From: Psychrobacillus sp042885655
Lineage (GTDB): Bacteria; Bacillota; Bacilli; Bacillales_A; Planococcaceae
DNA: 64,000 nucleotides
Assembly (NCBI RefSeq): GCF_042885655.1
Contig: NZ_JBHVRO010000007.1
Coordinates: 62,001 to 126,000, forward strand
Reading direction: 5' to 3'
Numbering within the stretch: the first letter of the stretch is position 1; every line of letters begins with the position of its first letter. Positions 34,227 through 42,397 of the stretch are shown piece by piece. The position numbers and the translations under genes are program-made. The notes beneath the pieces were generated by a model. It saw nothing but the letters and a program-made list of their open reading frames with translations, searched no databases and had not been told where the DNA came from.

Positions 34227-36152
34227 CTAAAGACAATGCATTGCTTCCTCCGCTTCATCCCATGGAACTTTATAACCTTTTCCTTTTGCGCAAAATATAG
34301 AAGTCGATGTATATTCAGGGTCAGCTTCTTTATTATAGCCAATTTTTTCAATAATCTCTTCTATGTTATGACATCGGTCATATCCCCCAAATAGTAAACT
34401 TAGAGTTCCTTTTCCGTGTGTGAAAGAAGCAAAAACTGTACTATAATTCATAAATGTTGCAACAGGTACTCGTCCTTTGACAATTACTTTATCCCCCATA
34501 TTTTCTGGTGATTCAAAGGTTCCGTGAGCTTGTTGAATATCAGATAAAACTCGTCCAATAAGATCCATATCTACTTTAATTTTGTAGTCATAAAATGGTT
34601 CTAGTAAGACGTTTTGAGCTTTTTCTAAGCCTTGTCTTAAAGCTCTGTAAGTTGCTTCTCTAAAGTCTCCACCAGATGTATGTTCGTTATGTCCACGACC
34701 AGTAAGTAGCGTAACTTTTACATCGGTTAGCGCAGAACCTGTTAGTAACCCATGATGGTCTCGCTCTAACAAATGATGTCGGACTAAGTTTTGATTGCCA
34801 ATTGATAAATCATTCGCATGGCATACATTTTCAAATGAAATCCCGCTACCACGTTTCGCTGGTTCGATTAAAAGATGTACTTCTGCATAATGTTTTAGCG
34901 GTTCAAAGTGACCATAACCTTTTACAGAGGAATCGATTGTTTCCTTATAAAGAATTCTAGGTTCTCCAAAAGATACGTGAAAATGAAAACGCTCTAGAAC
35001 AATTTGTTCAAGTACTTCAAGTTGAATCACACCCATCACATGTACATGGATTTCTTGAAAATGTTCATCCCAATAAACACGTAAAGAAGGATCCTCCGCA
35101 TCTAAAAGTTTAAAACAACTCAATACCTCTTTGATGTGGATAGACGCATCAGAGATTACTTTTGATTTTAAAGTTGGAATCATATCGTATGCTGCCTTGT
35201 TATTGTTAACTCCAATTCCATCACCGATTGAGGCAGCGGTAAGCCCAGTTACAGCAACTAGTTCACCTGCAATGGCTTGATCGACAGGTTTATACTTATT
35301 CCCGTTATACACTCGGATTTGTGTAATTTTTTCTGCTAGTTCTCCATACTTCACTTCATCGCGAACTTTTAGCTTCCCGCTCAATAATTTAAGAAAAGTG
35401 ACTCGATTTCCACTTTCATCATGGCGAATCTTATACACTTGTGCAGCAAAATCATTGTCTGGATTGTACGACGTCTCCGTCAACATATGGAGGTTATCTA
35501 AAAAATCAAGGATACCGATATCCTTTAAGGCAGATCCCTTTGCACATGCAAAAATTTTATTTTCATGAATCATTCGTTTAAATGTCTGTAACCATAATTC
35601 TTGATCGTATCCAGTGTCCATATACTTTTCTAAAAGTTCTTCATCACGTTCTGCAATAAATTCAATGAACTCGTCGTTAAAAGAATTAGTTAAATCACAT
35701 ACATCGTCTGATAAATTAGCACGTATTTCAGCTAGAATGCTCTCAGTATCTGTTCCTTCATAATCGGTTTTATTGATAAAGAAAAAAGTTGGCACTTGGT
35801 GTTTGCGAAGTAGCTGCCAAACAGTTTCTGTGTGACCTTCGACGCCATCTACTGCACTAATAATGATAATGGCATAGTCCATCACTTGAATTGCTCGCTC
35901 CATCTCTGGAGAGAAATCGACGTGACCAGGAGTATCGATAATATAATAGATGGAATCGTTATAAGTAAATATTCCTTGGTCAGCAAAAATAGTAATGCCT
36001 CTATTTTTTTCTATCGAATGACTATCGAGGAAGGAGTCTTGATGATCGACACGACCTCTTTGCCTAATCGACTTTGTATGATAAAGAAGCTGCTCGGAAA
36101 AGGTAGTTTTTCCGGCATCTACATGTGCAAGAATTCCAATTGTTTTATACAC
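34227..36152 (-). CDS. Tet(M)-like ribosomal-protection translational GTPase
   Basis: 641 residues, essentially Tet(M) length (639). G motifs: AHVDAGKTT, RGIT, DTPGHVDF, NKTD and an SAL-type fifth motif; EF-G-like domains II, III, IV and V follow. It lacks the EF-G G' subdomain by length. Relatives remove tetracycline from the ribosome, but chromosomal members of this group in Bacillales may act in translation under stress or against other ribosome binders. Resistance cannot be claimed without checking domain IV loops. Downstream of a -10 TATAAT on the minus strand (36187-36192). Domain-IV region contains the LTGRGHNEHTSGGDFREATY stretch conserved in Tet proteins. Confidence 0.85.
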   Translation of the reverse strand: MYKTIGILAHVDAGKTTFSEQLLYHTKSIRQRGRVDHQDSFLDSHSIEKNRGITIFADQGIFTYNDSIYYIIDTPGHVDFSPEMERAIQVMDYAIIIISAVDGVEGHTETVWQLLRKHQVPTFFFINKTDYEGTDTESILAEIRANLSDDVCDLTNSFNDEFIEFIAERDEELLEKYMDTGYDQELWLQTFKRMIHENKIFACAKGSALKDIGILDFLDNLHMLTETSYNPDNDFAAQVYKIRHDESGNRVTFLKLLSGKLKVRDEVKYGELAEKITQIRVYNGNKYKPVDQAIAGELVAVTGLTAASIGDGIGVNNNKAAYDMIPTLKSKVISDASIHIKEVLSCFKLLDAEDPSLRVYWDEHFQEIHVHVMGVIQLEVLEQIVLERFHFHVSFGEPRILYKETIDSSVKGYGHFEPLKHYAEVHLLIEPAKRGSGISFENVCHANDLSIGNQNLVRHHLLERDHHGLLTGSALTDVKVTLLTGRGHNEHTSGGDFREATYRALRQGLEKAQNVLLEPFYDYKIKVDMDLIGRVLSDIQQAHGTFESPENMGDKVIVKGRVPVATFMNYSTVFASFTHGKGTLSLLFGGYDRCHNIEEIIEKIGYNKEADPEYTSTSIFCAKGKGYKVPWDEAEEAMHCL

Positions 36153-36186
36153 TAAGGCACCTCTGTTCGCTCTAACTATTGTTTCT

Positions 36187-36215
36187 ATTATAGCAAACGA
36201 TTTAGTTGTGGATAG
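36187..36215 (-). promoter_or_regulatory. Probable -10 region for the GTPase gene
   Basis: TTTGCTATAAT on the minus strand (extended -10 with TATAAT at 36187-36192). No strong -35 hexamer is visible. The leader to the start codon is about 30 bases. Confidence 0.5.
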
Positions 36216-36229
36216 AAGTACTACATGTT

Positions 36230-36349
36230 TTATCCTGCACGTTCAGCTATTCTAAGTTTCAGCTGTTTAAACGTTTTCCACAACCTACCGTCATAAGGTT
36301 GAAGCAAGAATACCAGCATAAATAATACGCCTACCATTTCGGCCATCAT
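36230..36349 (-). CDS. Possible 39-residue membrane microprotein or gene remnant
   Basis: Minus-strand frame from a double ATG preceded by AGCAGGA. It would give a short N-terminus, one hydrophobic span (VGVLFMLVFLLQP) and a basic tail (KTFKQLKLRIAERAG). It lies upstream of the Tet(M)-like GTPase on the same strand. Either a real small membrane protein, or the last 39 codons of a decayed gene, since the hydrophobic part looks protein-like while upstream DNA is closed by a TGA. Not similar to anything I recognise. Confidence 0.35.
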   Translation of the reverse strand: MMAEMVGVLFMLVFLLQPYDGRLWKTFKQLKLRIAERAG

Positions 36350-36443
36350 TCCTGCTACGTCGTAATATCAGAAGAATTGCACTGGTATTTTCCTATAGTG
36401 TTATACTATAAAGACAAATTTAGCTTAGGGGAGGTAACCAATT

Positions 36444-36620
36444 ATGCAGTATTCAAAATCTAAAATGGAAGAACTAGTGAAGTATAGTCCTGAACTTTCC
36501 AAAAGATTAAAAGAAGTAATGAAAGAGCATGACTTAGAAAAAAGTTTTGCATTAAAAGCTTTATATCACTCGGAAGTAAAAGATGGCGGGAAATATCAAA
36601 GGGATTATCAAGATCTATAA
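36444..36620 (+). CDS. 58-residue hypothetical protein
   Basis: Begins MQYSKSKMEELVKY, entirely soluble, charged and mostly helical by composition, with no Cys. The support is a very good ribosome site (GGGGAGGT, 9-10 bases before ATG), a TATACT -10 box at 36402-36407, and a strong terminator directly after. So it is an independent transcription unit. Function unknown; too short for the usual ORF cut-off. Confidence 0.7.
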   Translation: MQYSKSKMEELVKYSPELSKRLKEVMKEHDLEKSFALKALYHSEVKDGGKYQRDYQDL

Positions 36621-36631
36621 TAAAAATAACA

Positions 36632-36669
36632 GCGTGGTGAGTTCAATAGAGCTCACCACGTTTTTTTTG
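36632..36669 (+). terminator. Terminator of the 58-residue protein gene
   Basis: CGTGGTGAG / CTCACCACG perfect stem and eight T residues. Confidence 0.93.
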
Positions 36670-36777
36670 TAGACTTTTATGCCAGGAAAAGCTGGATTTC
36701 TGCTGCAGGTGGGAGCTTGCAAACCGGTCAAGACATCAAGCAGCTTCCCTCGCAGGGGTCTCGTACTCCTACCCTTT

Positions 36778-36872
36778 AATTGGTCTCGGTTACGGATGAA
36801 TTGGTCTTGAGTCGTGCGGAATTGGTCTCGTTTTTGAGTAAATTGGTCTCGGGTACAACACGTTTGGTCTCG
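36778..36872 (-). repeat. Five 21-bp tandem units with a GGTCTCG core
   Basis: AATTGGTCTCG or close variants begin at 36778, 36799, 36820, 36841 and 36862, exactly 21 bases apart, with unrelated 10-base stretches between. A sixth GGTCTCG lies out of phase at 36757. On the minus strand the units would encode a heptapeptide repeat RDQFxxx within a short frame (36615-36881) that has no ribosome site I trust. Region 36670-37000 otherwise holds no gene. Confidence 0.75.
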
Positions 36873-36980
36873 AAGTGCCATTTAGTGTAAAAAATCTCCC
36901 TTTTAGAATTCGTCAGGACATGAAGGACGCCTGTACATTTCTCATTTAGGATAAACAATTGGTATCTCTCAAAACAATTC

Positions 36981-37019
36981 TTTACAAAAAGCACACAATT
37001 AATTTACAAAAGCATCAAA
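36981..37019 (+). promoter_or_regulatory. Pho-box-like direct repeats before the phosphate locus
   Basis: TTTACA at 36981 and at 37003, 22 bases apart, with weaker hexamers at the 11-base intervals between and after (CACACA at 36992, ATCAAA at 37014). PhoP of Bacillus binds TT(A/C/T)A(A/C)A-like hexamers repeated every 11 bp. About 120 bp before the first gene of the operon that includes pstSCA. Confidence 0.6.
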
Positions 37020-37139
37020 CTATTTTAATAATTCAGGAATAAAATTCTAATTAGAAACTTAATAGGAAACAGAGAGGGGAGTTTCTTGTAAAGGTAAGTT
37101 TTGCTAATAAAAGAAAGCAACTAAATGGGGGAAGAGAAA

Positions 37140-38918
37140 ATGAAGCGTAAAATTTCAAGTTTAGTTATGGCTACTGCCGTATTATCGGGAAGTGTATTAA
37201 CTCCTTTAGCAGTCAACCATGTAAGTGCAGCAACTATACAACAGCAGCAAAATGCTCAAAAAGAAACAATTGTTGTAAACGGCCAGGAAAAAGTAATTTC
37301 TGTAACACAATTAAACAAGAAAAAGCTATATTCACTTGATCAGTTATCTCAAATAATGGTTGCTACAGTGAAATACAATAGCAAAACAAAAACTTATGAA
37401 GTATCAAAGGGTACTGGTAAACAAATCAAAAAAATGGACTACAAAGTAAATTCTGCAAATGTAGTAGTGAATGGTAAAAACATCAAATTAAGCACCCCTA
37501 CTAAATTAGAAGGTAAAACCTTATTTGTGGAAGCAGATTCTTTCATAAAAACACTTGGCGGTGATGTACTAATTGATAAAAGCCTTTTAGTATCTGTTTC
37601 AGGGACTTTTAATATGACGGAAAAATCATTAACAGTGGACGGAAATGATAAAAAGATAAAAGCACTTAATGTTAATGGAAAACAATTATATTCGGTACAA
37701 GATATTGCAAAATTATTCTCTGCTTCTACAACGGTAAATAATAACGAAGTAATAGTAACGAAAAAAGGTAAAACGATCAAATTGAAATTATCAAACAAAG
37801 CGATGGTAGTAAATAATAAATCCGTAAATTTAAAAGAAAATCCTATATTAGTTAAAAATGTTGTGTATGCAGAACTTACCGATTTGATATCAGCATTCGG
37901 TGGAGATCTACTTAAACAACAAAATGGTTTCTTTGTTTCTACTGCGGGGTTAGTAAGTGGAGATACATTCAATCCTCAATGGATTGACAATAATTCTGTT
38001 CTAGTAACAAATGAAACAGAAACAGAAAGTCGCTCATTACTTTTCAATACTTCTAATAAAAAAGAATTATTCACAATAAATGCAACAGAATTAGTAGTTT
38101 CTCCTAATGGTAAACAAGCTATATATTCAGATGAAAACGGTTTTGTTTATTTAGTGGATTTAGTAACTAAGAAAGTTAACGAACTGAACTTAAAAGATGA
38201 TTCTGTAAAATTGGAATTTGTTTGGTCTCAAGATGGACAAAAAGTTTATTTCATACAAGGTTCAAGCAGTGAGGCAGTGTCTTTTATAAATGTAGTAGAC
38301 GGTTCTATTAAGAAAATTGTTGATGATAAAGTAAACTACAAAACAGATCTTCGTTTGTCAATGGATAATAAAAAGCTTCTTTATTTAGTAGGTAAAGATG
38401 GTGCAACAAAAAATTCAGATGGTGATAATCCAGAAGTAATTAGTATCGATCTAACGGACACGGAACAACAAATTTACGTTATTAACTTAGAAGATGCTGA
38501 ACCAAAAGCTATGTCAGTTACTACTACAAAAGATAACAAAGTTTTCCCAGGGTTTTTAGCGAATGGGAATATTGTGTATGTAAGTGCAGAAGCTGAAAGT
38601 GATAAACTTCCAGAAGTAAAAACAATAAGCCCGGAAAATGTTGTTTCGACCCTAATTCCAAGCAAAGATATTAAAGATCTTTTTGTAACTACTAAAGGAG
38701 AATTAATGATCTTGGTGAAAGAAAGTAATGGATACTCGGTTATTTATGAATGGGACGCTGTCAGCAAAAAGTTAAAAAATATTGCACAAACAAAATTAGA
38801 ATTAACATCTTTCTCTGTTTCTAATGATGGAAAATCCATCGTTGCAACGACACCAGGAACAATAGGTGAAAAATTAGTTTTATTTAAAAATGGATTAATG
38901 GAAACATTAACGAAATAG
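37140..38918 (+). CDS. Secreted stalk-domain and beta-propeller-like protein of the phosphate operon
   Basis: 592 residues. Sec signal ending HVSAA, then two pairs of copper-amine-oxidase-N-like stalk modules (about residues 40-275; the repeated pattern is IVVNGQ...KLYSLDQLSQ...TKTYEVSKG). The second half (about 285-590) has repeating blades such as VSPNGKQAIYSDENG, WSQDGQKVYFIQG and SNDGKSIVATTPG, like TolB/WD-type propellers. ATG 37140 follows GGGGGAAG; an upstream in-frame ATG (37125) overlaps that site. It precedes pstS by 19 bp, so it is likely induced by phosphate starvation. No enzymatic motif is seen. Confidence 0.8.
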   Translation: MKRKISSLVMATAVLSGSVLTPLAVNHVSAATIQQQQNAQKETIVVNGQEKVISVTQLNKKKLYSLDQLSQIMVATVKYNSKTKTYEVSKGTGKQIKKMDYKVNSANVVVNGKNIKLSTPTKLEGKTLFVEADSFIKTLGGDVLIDKSLLVSVSGTFNMTEKSLTVDGNDKKIKALNVNGKQLYSVQDIAKLFSASTTVNNNEVIVTKKGKTIKLKLSNKAMVVNNKSVNLKENPILVKNVVYAELTDLISAFGGDLLKQQNGFFVSTAGLVSGDTFNPQWIDNNSVLVTNETETESRSLLFNTSNKKELFTINATELVVSPNGKQAIYSDENGFVYLVDLVTKKVNELNLKDDSVKLEFVWSQDGQKVYFIQGSSSEAVSFINVVDGSIKKIVDDKVNYKTDLRLSMDNKKLLYLVGKDGATKNSDGDNPEVISIDLTDTEQQIYVINLEDAEPKAMSVTTTKDNKVFPGFLANGNIVYVSAEAESDKLPEVKTISPENVVSTLIPSKDIKDLFVTTKGELMILVKESNGYSVIYEWDAVSKKLKNIAQTKLELTSFSVSNDGKSIVATTPGTIGEKLVLFKNGLMETLTK

Positions 38919-38937
38919 GAAAAGGGGTAAATAATCA

Positions 38938-39789
38938 ATGAATATTATGAAACGTGTAGCAATATTAGCTTTGTCATTAGTAGTGGCTGTAGGTTTTGCA
39001 TTTAGTGGTATTGCTTCTGCAGCAACATCAGGAAAGATTGTTGTAGCTGGATCGACGGCATTACTACCTTTAACGCAACAAGCTGCGAAAGAATTTAAAA
39101 AAATTAACCCTAATGTCTCTATAGCAGTTTCTGGTTCTTCTTCAATCGCAGGACCGCAATCTGTATCAAAAGGTGCCGCAACAATAGGCGCTGTCGATTG
39201 GGATGCTACAAAAGAAGTTCCTGGATTTAAAGCTTTTACAGATTTGAAAGCGCACAAAGTAGCTGCGATTCCATTCGCTACTATTGTTAATAAAGCGAAT
39301 CCTGTTAAAAATTTAACAACAAAGCAATTGCAAGATATTTACTCTGGAAAAATTACAAACTGGAAAGAAGTTGGCGGAAACGACGCTGAAATAGTTGTTG
39401 TAAACCGCAAACATGGTTCTGGTACACGCGTGAATTATCAAATGAAAGCTTTAGCTGGGGCAGCTTTTATGACAAAAGGTGATAATTATAAAGAGGTTGG
39501 AAAAAGTGGAGAAATGGTTACTGCTGTTGACACTAATCCAAATGCACTTGGTTACGTAGACTTTGCTTATGTAAAAGGGAATATTAAAGCAGTTGATTTC
39601 AATGGTGTAGCAGCTACTACTGAGAACGTTATTAAAGGAACGTATAAAGTTTGGAGCTATGGTTACTTAGTAACAAAAGGCGATCCAAAAGGCGCTGATG
39701 CTGAGTTTATTAAGTACATTCAAAGTGGTAAATTTCAAAATGGTTCTTTAACAAAACTAAAGTTTATCCCAATTGATAAAATGAAGTAA
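38938..39789 (+). CDS. pstS: Phosphate-binding protein PstS
   Basis: 283 residues, phosphate-receptor fold. Family motifs: VVAGSTALLPLTQQAA near the start, SGSSSIAG, IYSGKITNWKEVGG and RKHGSGTR, which forms the phosphate-binding loop. The signal peptide ends SGIASAA and has no lipobox cysteine, whereas most Gram-positive PstS are lipoproteins; it may be retained by other means. Ribosome site AAAAGGGG. Same operon as the preceding propeller protein and pstC, pstA. Confidence 0.93.
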   Translation: MNIMKRVAILALSLVVAVGFAFSGIASAATSGKIVVAGSTALLPLTQQAAKEFKKINPNVSIAVSGSSSIAGPQSVSKGAATIGAVDWDATKEVPGFKAFTDLKAHKVAAIPFATIVNKANPVKNLTTKQLQDIYSGKITNWKEVGGNDAEIVVVNRKHGSGTRVNYQMKALAGAAFMTKGDNYKEVGKSGEMVTAVDTNPNALGYVDFAYVKGNIKAVDFNGVAATTENVIKGTYKVWSYGYLVTKGDPKGADAEFIKYIQSGKFQNGSLTKLKFIPIDKMK

Positions 39790-39805
39790 GTTCTTCAGTA
39801 AATTA

Positions 39806-39835
39806 AAATGCCAGCCGTTTAATAGGCTGGCATTA
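39806..39835 (+). terminator. Hairpin between pstS and pstC
   Basis: AATGCCAGCC / GGCTGGCATT perfect 10-bp stem without a T run. Probably an mRNA-stabilising or partly terminating hairpin that raises PstS over the permeases. Confidence 0.7.
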
Positions 39836-39856
39836 TGTTGGTATTTGGAGGATTCT

Positions 39857-40768
39857 ATGGGTAAAATAGAGCACTTGTTAACAAGTAGATATGAAAAAAA
39901 AATTACAAAGAGTACCTATTTTCAAAATCGACTATTTAAGCTTTTTTGTTTATTTAGTGTACTAATTTTAGGATTAACATTGTTATCCATTATCATTTTT
40001 GTAGGTCGTACTGGATTGTTAGTATTTAAAGACGTTTCTATTCAGGAGTTCTTTTTCTCTACAACGTGGGAACCGTATGATGATAAATTTGGTGCAGCCA
40101 TCTTTATATTAGGAACCCTTGCTTTAACAGGTTTAACTTTATTGTTTGCAGCACCAATTTCTATTGGGGTTGCAATCTTTACTGCCGAAATAGCTCCTAA
40201 ATGGTTGAAGAGAATATTGCGTCCAGTTCTAGACCTATTAGTTGGTATTCCTTCTATTGTTTACGGATACTTAGGATTAACAGTACTTATCCCTTTTTTA
40301 AGAAATATAACAGGATCTACTATGGGGGACGGTCTACTTGCTGCAGCTATTGTATTAAATATCATGGTATTACCCACTATTTCTAGAATTAGTGATGATG
40401 CAATTTCTTCTGTCCCGGCAGATTTAAGAGAAGCGAGTTATGCGCTAGGGAGTACAAGAATGCAAACCATCCTTAAAGTGATTCTACCTTCCGCTGCACC
40501 TGGATTATTCACAGCTGTTATTTTAGGAATGGCACGTTCAATTGGGGAAACGATGGCAGTTGTTATGGTTATAGGTAACACTCCTCAACTACCATCGGAT
40601 TTATTGACCCCAACTGCAGTTTTAACAAGTAATATAGTGAATCAAATTATTGATGTAGAGTTCGATTCAACTTGGAATCATGCATTATATATGATGGCAT
40701 TCTTATTACTACTCATTTCAAACTTACTAATAATTATTATTAGAAAGCTTCGTGTAAAAGGAGCATGA
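39857..40768 (+). CDS. pstC: Phosphate ABC transporter permease PstC
   Basis: 303 residues, about six membrane spans. Phosphate-permease features: VGIPSIVYGYLGL, LREASYALGSTRMQTILKVI (coupling loop) and MARSIGETMAVVMVIGN. ATG 39857 is 5 bases after GGAGG; a TTG at 39845 is within the site and rejected. Its stop overlaps a potential start of pstA. Confidence 0.93.
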   Translation: MGKIEHLLTSRYEKKITKSTYFQNRLFKLFCLFSVLILGLTLLSIIIFVGRTGLLVFKDVSIQEFFFSTTWEPYDDKFGAAIFILGTLALTGLTLLFAAPISIGVAIFTAEIAPKWLKRILRPVLDLLVGIPSIVYGYLGLTVLIPFLRNITGSTMGDGLLAAAIVLNIMVLPTISRISDDAISSVPADLREASYALGSTRMQTILKVILPSAAPGLFTAVILGMARSIGETMAVVMVIGNTPQLPSDLLTPTAVLTSNIVNQIIDVEFDSTWNHALYMMAFLLLLISNLLIIIIRKLRVKGA

Positions 40769-40770
40769 AA

Positions 40771-41670
40771 ATGACGGAGAATTCATCTAACAAGTTATAT
40801 AAACAAATGAAAAAAACAACGAATAAAATGTTCACGATAGGTTTATGGATTATTACAACCCTGATTTTAGTGCTCATTTTTGGGTTACTTATATATATTT
40901 TATCAAAGGGATTACCTAAGATTTCTTTTGATTTTTTAGTTGGTCTACCTAGTGAAATTGATGCGGGTGGAGGTATTGGCCCTTTTTTACTTAATTCTAT
41001 CTATGTGCTAATAATCTCCCTACTAATTTCGATTCCAATTGGCATTGGATCAGGAGTGTATTTATCTGAATATGCACCAAACAATAGATTTACAGAATTT
41101 ATTCGGACTTGTGTGGAGAGTTTGGCATCAGTTCCTTCGATTGTAATTGGTTTATTTGGTTATGTGTTATTTGTTGATATATTCAATATTGGGCTAACTA
41201 TTATTGGTGCAGGTATTACTCTTTCACTATTAAATTTACCTGTGATCACTCGAGTTACAGAGGAAGCAATTCAGACTGTACATAATGATTTGAGAGAAGC
41301 TTCGTATGCAGTAGGAGCGACTAAAGCACAAACCATTGTAAAAATAGTAATCCCTGCTGCTTTAAATGGAATTATTAGTGGAGTGAGTCTTGCTGCATGT
41401 AGGGCATTTGGTGAATCCGCATTAATACTTTTAGTAGGGGGTACTGGTACATCCGGAGAGATGTGGGATTGGAATTTCATGTCGCAAGGAGGAACTTTGC
41501 CTGTGCACTTGTGGTATGTACAATCAGAAGCACTTGTGGAGGATGCATCAGATATTGCTCAAAAAACATCTGCTTTACTCGTATTAATCACACTCATCTT
41601 GAGTTTATCTATAAGACTCCCATTATGGGTAAGGGATTTTCGTTTTCATAGTAGGTCGAAGAGGAACTAA
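40771..41670 (+). CDS. pstA: Phosphate ABC transporter permease PstA
   Basis: 299 residues, about six spans. GGIGPFLLNSIYVL, the coupling loop LREASYAVGATKAQTIVKIV and CRAFGESALILLVGG identify PstA. Two ATGs (40765, 40771); the second has correct spacing (about 8 bases) to AAAGGAG. A terminator follows 20 bp after the stop and no pstB or phoU is found: the genes after it are a repeat region and an MFS gene. The ATPase must be encoded elsewhere for the system to work. Confidence 0.92.
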   Translation: MTENSSNKLYKQMKKTTNKMFTIGLWIITTLILVLIFGLLIYILSKGLPKISFDFLVGLPSEIDAGGGIGPFLLNSIYVLIISLLISIPIGIGSGVYLSEYAPNNRFTEFIRTCVESLASVPSIVIGLFGYVLFVDIFNIGLTIIGAGITLSLLNLPVITRVTEEAIQTVHNDLREASYAVGATKAQTIVKIVIPAALNGIISGVSLAACRAFGESALILLVGGTGTSGEMWDWNFMSQGGTLPVHLWYVQSEALVEDASDIAQKTSALLVLITLILSLSIRLPLWVRDFRFHSRSKRN

Positions 41671-41688
41671 AGTGAATACTTGTTATCT

Positions 41689-41744
41689 AAATAACCCTGT
41701 AAAGTAGACTTTTTTCAAGTATCTATTTTACAGGTTATTTTTTA
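41689..41744 (+). terminator. Terminator after pstA
   Basis: AATAACCCTGTAAA / TTTACAGGTTATT arms with a long loop (AGTAGAC / GTATCTA partly pairing), then a T run. Confidence 0.88.
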
Positions 41745-41747
41745 AAA

Positions 41748-41975
41748 GATAAGAAGGCATATGGATTATCGTCCTGCGAAACCAGTGTTTATAGTACTTT
41801 ATAGAGCTAATTTATACCGCGGATTTCCGTTTCAGGTGGACGCGTTCCGCGGAGTGAGCGATGAGCCATCACCGCAGCTACGCGTTCGTTGTGATGCCTC
41901 ATCTGTCTCACTCATCCCGCTGGAGTCGCCACCTTTCACTACAATCCATTAAGTGAGTAGTTCCTAACAAGAAGA
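41748..41975 (+). repeat. Family A repeat, copy A7
   Basis: Left flank AAGGCATATGGATTATCGTC, GAAACCAGTGTTTATAGTAC; core GGTGGACGCGTTCCGCGG, inner stem GCGATGAGCCATCACC / GTGATGCCTCATC, GGAGTCGCCACC and right flank. It is not followed by a B element; repeat C comes about 110 bp later. Confidence 0.9.
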
Positions 41976-42087
41976 TTTAGCCTAGCTATCGCTAGGAGGA
42001 TAGAATGTAGTTCTCTAACTAATGTTCATAGGATTTAAATGTCATCTATCTTACTAAGCAATTATAAATCGTCCCATACATACTAGA

Positions 42088-42262
42088 TGTTTGGAGCATA
42101 GGCGATGACTTCTGCGCGAATAGCATAAGTGGAATGCCCCGCAGGAACGCAGTAGAGGGAAGAAAGACTAAAGGCGCCTCTTCCCTGAGGCAACGCCTTC
42201 ATGACCAACATCCTGTTGGCCTAGGAGACTGATGCCATGCCCGCGAAAAGCGTCCGCCATAG
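42088..42262 (+). repeat. GC-rich hairpin repeat of another type (C)
   Basis: Outer arms GGAGCATAGGCG and CGTCCGCCATAGCGG pair in part. Inside lie CCCCGCAGGAACGCAG, a hairpin CTCTTCCCTGAG and the block AACGCCTTCATGACCAACATCCTGTTGGCC, which also occurs inside A5. The ends (GGAGC..., ...CGCGAAAAGCGTCCGCC) resemble the outer parts of family A, so A and C are related. Such GGAGCGG...CGTCCGCC repeats are common in Bacillaceae as far as I know. One copy here. Confidence 0.75.
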
Positions 42263-42296
42263 CGGAAAGAACGACATTCATATGCTACTCTTCTTG

Positions 42297-42330
42297 AAAG
42301 GACCGGGTGACTTTTAGCCCGGTTTTTCTT
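42297..42330 (+). terminator. Terminator-like hairpin before MFS gene
   Basis: GACCGGG / CCCGGT stem followed by TTTTTCTT. It ends whatever transcript comes from repeat C, or acts in the MFS leader. Confidence 0.6.
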
Positions 42331-42397
42331 AATTATCGCAAATTTGGACAAGAAGTCGGTTAACCCTCTCTTTATAATCAGTTCAGGGGGTAACGAA

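Noticed and set aside
36757..36872. CRISPR array
   Set aside because: The shared unit is only about 11 bases with 10-base spacers; CRISPR repeats and spacers are longer, and no cas gene is near.
36615..36881. 88-residue RDQF-repeat protein on the minus strand
   Set aside because: No convincing ribosome site, and the frame runs through the terminator of the 58-residue gene. Kept only as a remark under the 21-bp repeat.
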